DNA from: Diadophis punctatus similis
Lineage: Eukaryota; Chordata; Lepidosauria; Squamata; Dipsadidae
Assembly: GCA_023053685.1 (NCBI GenBank)
Contig: JALIGW010000013.1
Coordinates: 15,548,001-15,612,000 of the forward strand
Reading direction: 5' to 3'
Length of the DNA stretch: 64,000 bases
Part shown: positions 55,728 through 64,000 of the stretch, piece by piece
Position numbering within the stretch: position 1 is the stretch's first letter
Layout: each line of letters starts with the position of its first letter
Program-made: the position numbers and the translations under genes
Notes under the pieces: model-generated
The model's database searches: none
What the model was told of the DNA's origin: nothing
The model's input: only the letters and a program-made list of their open reading frames with translations

Positions 55728-58255
55728 CAATGCAAAATAAAAAGAATAAATGATTGGCATTGAAGAAAATCTATATCCCAACGTCCCGTGTCCTTCATAT
55801 ACCTCTACAGCAGTGTCTTTCATTTCAACTTCTAATTATCTGAATTTTTTTTTTAATATTCCCCAACCCATTCAGATAGAGGACACTTTCCTGTGCATGT
55901 TAAATAAATACTGACTAAGACCAAAAAGCACTGCATTCAGCTGAAAGGACAGCTCCCAAGGGAGAGAATTTTGACATTCAGATAAGCTATAAAGCAGCCT
56001 TTTCAATCTGAATTACAGTTTTTAAACTGGACAATTAAAAGTATGAATAAGGGAGGGAAGCAATAAAAATGAAGCATTCAGAGGGTACGAGCCATAGCTG
56101 AAGCCAGGCAGAATTCCCAAGTGTGAATCCAAGGATATCTGAATAACGATCTCTGCTTTTAGAACTTAGCATGGGTAGATCATGTGATTTTAATCTCTGC
56201 GGGATACTCAGATCTTCTCTTTTTCACTTTCTGCCAACCGAAGTGAAAGTAAACTTCACCTTTAAGTAGAGGGCTCTGCATGTGGCAGGATGTTGAACAA
56301 GATAAAATGCATAGAAAATACCAAAAAGAAAAAGGAAGTTGCTTTCTTAGTCACTGTCCCCAGGAATTGATCTTTTGAATCTTTGCCCCTTCCCCGCCCC
56401 ATCTTAGGTCAAGTAGGATAGAAATAATAAGGATCACAGGAATGTTAAGAGTGAAGTTGGACAAAAGAAATAAAAAGAATTCATGTACACATGCACCATT
56501 AAGATGTATGAGTCGCCAAGACCCCTTGCTTAAACCGTTGCTATAAGTCCCCCACCTATGTTTTATTTGGCATGAACTTTCCCCAGCTTGTAACAGTTCT
56601 GTTTTTTAAAGAAGTCGGTTGCAAATTTTGAATCCAGAGACTCTGACAAAAAGTGATGGTGTGCCTTATTTTAATGTATTTCTTCCAAATCAGTCTCTAT
56701 CATAACAAGGTATATATTTATTTTTTTACAAATTTTTTTATTTCATTTCACATCTTTACATCACAAATATATGATTTCATTTTCTCAATAATAATACAAT
56801 GCTCTTATACATATTTCTGTTTCATTAAAACAATTGTTATTTTTTATACCATTTAGACTGCTTTTTGCCATCCCTTACTCACCCTTTTTATTTCCCACAA
56901 CCCTTCTCCATCTTCTCCTCCCTCTACTGTTATTTTCCTTTCCCTCCCTTCCGTCCTTCTCTACATCCCTTTCTCTCTCCTACTACTCTCCTCTTCCCTC
57001 CTCTTCCCTTCTCTCCTATCCTTTTTTCCCCTCCTTAGCCTCCTCTCCTCTCCCTGTCTTCTTTTCTCCTCATCCTCTTTCTCTTTCTCTTTCTATTGTT
57101 CTTTTATTCTAATAGATCTCGGGATGGTCTTCCAGCAGTCTCGATTCATTATTTATTTAACGCCTCTTTTCTTTTCTCTTTCTTTCACATTTTTCACTTA
57201 TTAATATATTCCATTTCCAATGTATATTTGTCTAGTATACTTTTTCTATATTTCCCTTCCCCTCCCCTCTTCCATTTCAAGTGTGTCATCTGGGTTTCTC
57301 TTTCATTCTTATTTCCCCTCTATTCATTCATGTATATTTTCCAACCATTCATAAAATCTTCCCCATGTCTTGTAATACAACAATTCCTCTTTATCTTTTT
57401 ATTTTTATTTTTTGAAGTCATTTTAAACATTTCTAAATTAGAGTTAGAGAGCTGTTGCACATCAACAGCCCAAAACTAAGAAACAAACAACAACCTGGTC
57501 CAAATAGAAACCTCTTGTTTCAGGATGAGTGCCACCTAGAAGTAAGTATGTGCTAGATAAGCGAACACAACTAAGCATGTGCTAACTACCGGTAAGTAAA
57601 ATCAAAAGACTGCTTAAAACTTGACTTTTAAGACTTGGCCCTTCAAAACAACAAATCCACATATTGGTATTTGGCATAGCAAACTTCTTCTAGCAGAAGC
57701 TCCAATGCCTGAAAAGGCTTCATCAGCTAACAGAGCAATCATATCTGTTGCATTTAACTCTCAACAGCCCTTTGATATTTCTAAATGCCTTGTCAGCAAC
57801 ACACTGACTGGGTGGAAGCAGATAACAATAAGCTGTTTGTAATAATTGTCTGGTGCATTTGAGGACATATTGGAAGCACTAAGGATCTTTTAGATGGATC
57901 CTTTAGGGGCCTTACTGAAGCCACTATAAGAGAGTTGTCAGCAAATCCTGTTCACCATAGTTTGTTTATATCTTATTGCTTGTGGGGGGGGGGGAAATCA
58001 TCTGGAGAAATGGAACATCCTTATTTATTTCATTTCCCAGCAATTCTGCTTGGGAGTCACTACTGGTCCTACATTCTAAAAATGCTTTATCAGCTGCCAG
58101 GAATAAAAGTGGAACATGTCTGCAGAGCTACATAGTCCAGTTTTGGTAGCCATGGATCTTACCAAACAGAAATAACATGGAAGAATTCTATCAATCTTCA
58201 GAAGTGGGCTGTCATCTGTAGATGAAGCTTTAGTCGGACTCAATGAACAAGAATG
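55728..58255. other. mostly unique; pyrimidine-rich block
   Basis: 56830-57430 is strongly C/T-rich on the plus strand and may be an old LINE-related or low-complexity region. The frames there (92 and 127 codons) are compositional. Nothing else is recognised. Confidence 0.45.
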
Positions 58256-58575
58256 TAAATTAATGTAAACCGCTCCAAACTCGACTGCAGAAAATACGAC
58301 TTCAGCAACAGAGTGATCAATGCCTGGAATGCACTACCTGACTGTGGTTTCTTCCCCAAACCCCCAAAACTTTAACCTTAGACTGTCTACAGTTGACCTC
58401 ACCCCATTCCTAAGAGGTCTGTAAGGGGCGTGCATAAGTGCACCACTGTGCCTATCATCCCTGTCCTACTGTCCCATTGTCCTCTTTTATCGGAACTTTT
58501 TACTTATGTTATGTTTATACAAACAACTACTATCCTGTACATGTTTGACAAAATAAATAAAATAAATAAATAAAT
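58256..58575 (+). pseudogene. CR1-group LINE C-terminus and 3' tail
   Basis: The plus strand contains SKLDCRKYDFSNRVINAWNALPDC, the WNxLP end of a CR1-group ORF2, then TAAGAGGTCTGTAAGGGGCG and ATGTTTGACAAAATAAATAA with an (AAATA)n tail. It is a separate subfamily from the copies at 8187, 17380 and 54180. Confidence 0.8.
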
Positions 58576-59339
58576 TAAGATGCATTAGAATGTTTTGGCA
58601 CAAAATTAGTGAAGGTCAGAGTACAGGTTGCAATAAGTATATTGTTAAATATTTTTTTTCAAATAGCATTCATAGGAAAAAGGCTTTCCAACCAAATATG
58701 GCCCCAGAACATCCTAACACCCTTATACACTTACTCATGGTATTAAAGGAAATATACAAAACAAAATTGTGTATTTTGTATTATTTCAAGCTTAACATGG
58801 AAAACATGGAAAAAAATCCATTATGGAAACATATCCATATCAGTTCACAAGTTAATATGTATAAACAATGCATACAGTGTAACTTTTCCTGAAGTCATGC
58901 TTTAAAAAAGAAATACAACTTTCATTTTATATTAATATTCAGTATTTATACTATATGTGGACATTATGCAAACACAAATGTTCACATTGTCACACTGTTA
59001 TGACATTAAAGATCACTGTTAAAACTTTCATAAATTATGAAGCTGCAAACTAGCTTTGCCTCTGACATTGTACTTTGCTGAAATGCATTACTATTTTTTG
59101 TATAGAGGGTATCAACGTAATTGAACAAACGGAATATATGACAGGATTCAATTACTTTATGTTGTATTTATGTGCATAAATTTAGTAAATAGCATGGCTT
59201 TTAGGATCATGGATTTCTGTGGGATACACAAGAAAAATAGTAACACCATAGTAAATTAATTAGGTAAGGAAACCTTGGCAAAGAGGAATCATAAGGTCAG
59301 ACTGCATGGCATCAGAAGGGCTTGTCTAGCAGGACGTCA
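58576..59339. other. no feature recognised
   Basis: AT-rich sequence. The 100-codon frame at 58590-58892 has no recognisable domain. Confidence 0.45.
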
Positions 59340-59347
59340 CCCAGAAA

Positions 59348-59757
59348 CAGAGGTGGGTTCCTCCCGGTTTGCACCGGTTCTATAGAACCGGTAGTAAACT
59401 GGTGGTGACGTCATGGAGCCAGTTCTGTTGATGCCGGTCTGTGGACGCCGCCATCTTTTTTTGTCCCCCCCATTTTTTGCTGGTTTTTGCTTCTGCGCAT
59501 GCGCAGAAGGTGAGTTTTCGGCACTGCGCATGTGCGCGCACCTGTGCGGCATGCCCACACAGCACGCAATGCGCATGCAACCATGCGGCACGCAATGTGC
59601 GTACAGCCACTCGGCATGCAATGCGTGTGCAGCCACATGGCACGCAATGCGTGCACAGCCACGTGGCATGCAATGCGCGTGCAGCCACGCAGCACACAAT
59701 GCGTGTGCAGCCACGCGGCGTGGGAGAAAGCGAACTGTAAGTTAGAATCCACCCCTG
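59348..59757. mobile_element. hAT MITE, family B, carrying a minisatellite
   Basis: The 410-bp element starts CAGAGGTGGGTTCC and ends GAATCCACCCCTG, with a perfect 8-bp duplication, CCCAGAAA (59340-59347 and 59758-59765). It contains TGCGCATGCGCA (59494-59505) and six 26-bp tandem units (59562-59717). The open frames of 99-131 codons on both strands arise from the 26-bp repeat. Confidence 0.94.
59562..59717. repeat. 26-bp minisatellite, six units
   Basis: Units of the form GCACGCAATGCGYRYRCAGCC plus five bases start at 59562, 59588, 59614, 59640, 59666 and 59692, with about 3-6 differences between units. 26 is not a multiple of 3, so reading frames shift phase at each unit. Confidence 0.95.
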
Positions 59758-59942
59758 CCCAGAAATATTGCTCAAAGCTGAAAAACATTATTTGGAATGC
59801 CAGTACAATATATGGGCTCCATCAACTGAAAATAGAGAATAAGAACTTATTTGAATCATTATGTTGGGGCAAACAATTACATTCTTAGGTTTTTGAGGGG
59901 AGAAGGTTGACATTAGAAGTTAAAACCCTATTTGGCTGAACC

Positions 59943-60267
59943 CAGAGGTGGGTTCCTGCCTGTTCCTGCCGGTGCGGTTAATAGCTGTTGTTCGGCGCAG
60001 AGCCGAAGACGCTGCTGCCGTTCGTGGCATGGGAGCTTTCCCCGGGCGCTGTCCCTGCCCGCATGGACGCCGCCAATTGCGTTCTTTTGCCCTCTGCTCA
60101 TGCAGAACGCTTTGCGCATGTGCAGAGGGCAAAAAAAACGCAATTGGCGGTGTCCATGCAGGCGGCGGCAGCGCCCGGGGAAAGCCCCCGCACCGCGAAC
60201 GGCAGCAGCGTCTTCGGCTCTGCGCCGAACAACAGCTATTAACCGTACCGGCAGGAACCCACCTCTG
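59943..60267. mobile_element. GC-rich foldback MITE
   Basis: The 325-bp element starts CAGAGGTGGGTTCCTGCC and ends GGCAGGAACCCACCTCTG, with a perfect 8-bp duplication, GCTGAACC (59935-59942 and 60268-60275). The arms pair over about 140 bp, including TTCGGCGCAGAGCCGAAGAC and its mirror. It is a sibling of 35969-36320. The mirrored frames of 71-131 codons are products of the palindrome. Confidence 0.95.
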
Positions 60268-60299
60268 GCTGAACCACAAATGAATATCCTGAAGCTCTC

Positions 60300-60318
60300 T
60301 CACACACACACACACATT
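60300..60318. repeat. short (AC)n tract
   Basis: About 18 bp of AC 25 bp beyond the MITE's right duplication. Confidence 0.9.
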
Positions 60319-60762
60319 TAAAGAAGGAAAGGGAAAGGGAAAAAGAGAAATTGGTTTTCAATTGTTATTTCCCTCCCCCTCTGTTGCTGTCTTTTTATTT
60401 ATCAGTGCTGAAACTGACATGGAGTTACTGCCTAAAAACAAATCTTTAACTTGTAGGATAGGAATAAAACTATTTTGAAAAATACTTGTCAATGAGCTTG
60501 TCACAATTTTTAAGGAGGGACTACTCTAGAGCAAGATTTGAGTTGTCGGATTCAATGATAAAATATGGGTGCTTCCACCACTTGCCATATCTTGAATAGA
60601 CTTACATATGCGATACCCCATCTATTGAAAATTTTGCTCATGTTTATTTTGACTATCAATTATATGACCCGTTAGGCTTAGATACGTATCATAACTATTG
60701 GAAAGAACAGCCCACTAGGAACAAATTATAGATTATCTTATTTCCTCCTGGATTCTAATGTA
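60319..60762. other. no feature recognised
   Basis: AT-rich sequence before the TA-flanked transposon. Confidence 0.5.
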
Positions 60763-60764
60763 TA

Positions 60765-61249
60765 CCGTATTTTTCGGAGTATAAGACGCACCTTTTTCCT
60801 CCCTAAAAGTGGCTGAAAATTCAGGTGCGTCTTATACTTCGAATGTAGCTTTTTTTTTCCAGCCCTAACTAGGTGCTAACAGATCTTCCCAGCTCTTACC
60901 TTGCAGGCTTTTTCATTGTTACTCTCTCCAAAGAATGTTTTTCCAGCCCTAAGTCTTTGCAGGAGTTTTTTTCATTGCTCTACTTGCTCCAAAGAAGTTG
61001 TTTTCTAGCCCTAACCAGGTGCTAACGATCTTCCCAGCTCTTACTGGCTTGCAGGCTCTTTCATTGTTACTCTCAGAAGAAGGTTTTTTTAAGTCCTAAC
61101 CAGGGGATAAAATAATGTGCTGAAGCTGACCAGACTAAGGATGCTAGCCAGATGAATACCTGGTAGGCAGATTGTTTTCCCCTATTTTCCTCCCCAAAAA
61201 CTAAGGTGCGTCTTATACTCCGGTGCATCTTATACTCTGAAAAATACGG
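60765..61249. mobile_element. TA-flanked DNA transposon, non-autonomous
   Basis: It starts CCGTATTTTTCGGAGTATAA and ends ATACTCTGAAAAATACGG, with TA on each side (60763-60764, 61250-61251). It shares subterminal GGTGCGTCTTATACTTCGAA with the copy at 30945. The interior holds degenerate tandem units beginning CAGCCCTAACTAGGTGCTAA. There is no coding region. Confidence 0.88.
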
Positions 61250-61251
61250 TA

Positions 61252-61924
61252 TATTGTAAGCAGAACTACTAATTTTTTAACTAAGGCAGTTGAGTTAAGG
61301 CCCCAGTACATCAAATAAAGTGGACTACTCTGCAAGGAGATTCACTCATCCAGTTGCTGACTTCTTGTATTACCACATATATATGACTCTGTTTTATTCT
61401 GGATTCAGATTATGTACTTTATTTTTATTTTATATTATTGATAAGATTGCAAGACTAACCAATGAATACATTATTCTGCTGCTGGTTACAATGAGGGCAG
61501 AATGTCTTTCTTGTAATGAACCCGACATTTATTTTCCATATTCAGTTTCTAAAATGTTGTTTTCCAAATAGTATGTTTTCACCAACTCTGTTTCCCCTTA
61601 GCATGAACAATAAATGGGCAGTTCCCTTTATTTTGTCCTCTAAGAATCTAATTACTCCATTCAGTAAATGTTTATGGTAACTGCTGATTTGAAGCCAAAG
61701 TTTCATGGTCTAAATCCAAAATGGAATTAAAAATAAAACCAAAGATAAAACAAAATAAAGATTTCATTTAATTTCTCATTTTTCAGGCATAAAATTTATT
61801 CATATTTGCTTCAGTTTGGAAATTTGGTAAAAAAAAAACCTCATGAAAATCTGAACTGTTTTCTTTTTCTTTTTATCATATTTGAATAAACCCAAGAATA
61901 AAAGTAAAACACACAGGTCTATAA
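61252..61924. other. no feature recognised
   Basis: AT-rich sequence. The 83-codon frame at 61320-61571 has no recognisable domain. Confidence 0.45.
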
Positions 61925-63520
61925 TAAAGCGCTATTAAAGGCCAAGCTCCCCAAAACATGGACAGAAGCATACATTACCAAAGGAAGATTCAGATCCTCA
62001 ATAGATAAAAAACTACAGACCAATATCACTATTAAATGTAGACTATAAAATATATGCCTCTATAATTTCAGAGAGATTAAAAAGATTTCTAAATGAATGT
62101 ATACACTCTGATCAGAATGGTTTCCTACCTAAAAGAGAACTGAAAAATAATATGAGGATTATTGTGAACGCATTAGAATATTACGAAGCTCATTCTGAAA
62201 AACAGCTAGCATTGATCATCTTGGATGCGCAAAAAGCCTTTAATATGAACTGGCAATTTATGACACTACAATTAAAATGTATGGACTTTGGCGAAAACTT
62301 CATAAATATGATCCAAGCAATATATTCCAAACAAATGGCGAAAGTGATAGTAAATGGGGATATAACAGAAAATTTTAACATAAGCAAGGGCACAAGACAA
62401 GGATGTTCACTATCTCCTTTATTATTCATACTAACTTTGGAAGTCTTGCTTAGAAAGATCAGACAAGATCCAGAAATAAAAGGTTTGGAAATAAAAGAAA
62501 AAAGAAAATTACAAAGTGCAAGCATTTGCAGACGACTTAGCATTTTTTCTAGGAACCCTTAGAAATGGGACCCAAACTAATAAAAAGAATAGAAAAATTT
62601 GGTAAGGTGGCAGGACTAAAAATAAACAAGGAAAAGACTAAGATGTTGACAAAGAATTTCACAAATAAACAGAAAAATGAACTGATGGAAAAGATGGACA
62701 TGCAGATAATTTAAAAAGTTAAATATTTGGCAATCTGGTTAACAGCAAGATGTACAACCATTAATGAAGACAACTGCATTAAACTAATACAACAAATAAA
62801 GACAGACTTGAAAAAATGGAGAAATCTACAGTTATCGTTGGTCGGAAGGATAGCCACAACAAAAATGAATATCCTACCAAAATTGCTATTTTTATTTCAA
62901 GCAATTCCGATAAAACTAGGAAAAAGGTTTTTTGAGTATTTAAACAAATTGATTTTAATGTTTGTCTGGCAAGGCAAAAAAAGCAAGAATTAAATTGAAA
63001 ATGTTACAAGACACCAAAAATAAGGGGGGGGGGGTTGGACTACCGGATTTGGAGCTGTATTATCAGGCCTCAGTACTCATGGGTGAAAGAGTGGACAAGT
63101 TTGAAGAACAAAAGAATATTGACTTTAGAAGGACACGACTTACAAATTGAGATGGCATGCATTTATGTGGTATGGAAAAAGTGAAATACATGGATATTTC
63201 CAAAGGCACTAAATCAGGAATGCTCTGCTTTCAGTATGGGAAAGAATCAAACAGAAACATTACATGAAGATACTGGTCTGGCTATCCATGATGGAAGTGC
63301 TAATACACCCAAATGCTCTTGAACTGGAAAAAACCATAAGGTATAAATATATCCTAAACGAACGGAGAGACTTATAATCAAAACAGGAACTAAAAAATCA
63401 AGGATCGATTTGGACTGGTGGCCATATATCCAAAAACAAACAAGATACAAGAAAGATGCAGAAATATATGGATTCTATAAAGAACCCCTATAATTAGAAT
63501 TGACCTAAACAAAGTTGGGA
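61925..63520 (+). pseudogene. L1 LINE ORF2, 5'-truncated and broken
   Basis: The plus strand reads NYRPISLLNVDYKIYASIISERLK, LIILDAQKAFN, then KGTRQGCSLSPLLFILTLEVL (frame 62152-62562). After a frameshift near 62515 it reads QAFADDLAFFLG, carrying the catalytic FADD. Then come WLTARCTTINEDNCIKLIQQIKTDLKKWRNLQLSLVGRIATTKMNILPKLLFLFQAIPI and FVWQGKKSKN, the C-terminal part of L1 ORF2. The endonuclease is missing and several frame breaks disable it. The 3' limit is uncertain and no poly(A) tail is clear. Confidence 0.88.
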
Positions 63521-64000
63521 ATAGGGTATTCATCCAATTGAATCATCAGCTGAAACAGGAGAATAGCTAAACCACAGAGTCCTATTCCTAATATGTTCCA
63601 GTAGAAGAGAAACTAACCCAAAACCCAGAACTATGTATTTTGTGCAGGTTTCTATCAATGCAAATCTTTTTAAAAAAATACATAGAATTTATGTAAGATG
63701 CACATATTCATACTATTTTTTTTTCTTACCGTGCATATTGCAAAAATTTAACTGATATGAATTCTGGTCCTTAGGTGCAGTACAATCATTGTATAAAGCT
63801 CTGCAGTTTCCTGCCATATATATTATAGCTTCGCAACAAACACATTTTTTTCATCAGCATTGAGTACTATTATGGTAGACTCCAAAATATTCCATTTACC
63901 CACTTAGAATAATGTTTTTGAACCTTTTGTCTAAGAACAGCCCAATATTTTTGTAAAACATCTACTGGGTCATTTTCAATGAGAATCCCCACTGATTTGA
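63521..64000. other. right edge, not resolved
   Basis: May include the L1 3' untranslated region. Nothing else is recognised. Confidence 0.4.

Noticed and set aside
56834..57479. Frames of 92 and 127 codons with transmembrane-like composition
   Set aside because: Caused by a long C/T-rich stretch. There is no start context or domain.
59337..59888. Cys/His-rich frames resembling zinc-finger repeats
   Set aside because: They come from the 26-bp minisatellite in a MITE. Spacing does not fit any zinc-finger family.

Overview
The window reads as repeat-dense, gene-poor intergenic (or intronic) DNA of a squamate reptile, most likely an advanced (colubroid) snake. I infer this from the mix of repeats: Snake1/CR1-L3-like LINE tails running into (AATAG)n arrays, Sauria-type tRNA SINEs with a BovB-like tail, RTE/BovB-like, R4/Dong-like, CR1, L1 and Penelope-like elements, GATA/GACA (Bkm-type) arrays, and many non-autonomous hAT elements with 8-bp target-site duplications (TSDs). 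I recognise no host protein-coding exon, tRNA, rRNA or CRISPR array. Every open reading frame with recognisable similarity belongs to a transposable element. Most others are low-complexity or shadow frames. Layout: 0-9 kb holds a hAT element (2859-3240), a mariner transposase relic with an internal inversion (about 3.78-4.17 kb), a Snake1/L3 LINE tail with (AATAG)n (4.73-5.25 kb), two further MITEs, a Sauria SINE and a CR1-group LINE 3' end (8.19-8.76 kb). 9-14 kb is largely unrecognised unique sequence. 14-20 kb holds LINE and SINE fragments, a hAT element, a CR1 split by a nested LINE with a long tetranucleotide array, a MITE nested in a MITE, and another hAT. 20.4-22.6 kb is an RTE/BovB-like LINE whose 5' portion is inverted relative to its 3' portion, the geometry left by twin priming, with a CR1 nested in it. 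23.7-29.5 kb is rich in microsatellites: a 536-bp GATA/GACA array, an opposing TCTA array, and GGAA, AT, CT and CCTT tracts. 28.9-30.3 kb is a 1-kb hAT containing a second hAT, followed by an R4 3' end. 31-37.2 kb has a TA-flanked DNA transposon, a hAT, Penelope-like terminal repeats in tandem and inverted order, a second Snake1/L3 tail and a GC-rich palindromic MITE. 37.2-41.1 kb and 45.4-48.2 kb are mostly unique and include candidate conserved non-coding sequence. 41.5-45.2 kb is a nearly full-length but broken R4/Dong-like LINE on the minus strand. 48-64 kb holds more MITEs, SINEs, a CR1-group LINE with recognisable reverse transcriptase, two probable solo LTRs, a second TA-flanked transposon and a truncated L1 at the right edge. 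These elements form no pathway together. The window is mainly a record of insertion, nesting, rearrangement and LINE-linked microsatellite growth. Family names come from recognised motifs and remembered family structure, not from a database search. TSDs, terminal inverted repeats and nesting were read directly from the sequence.
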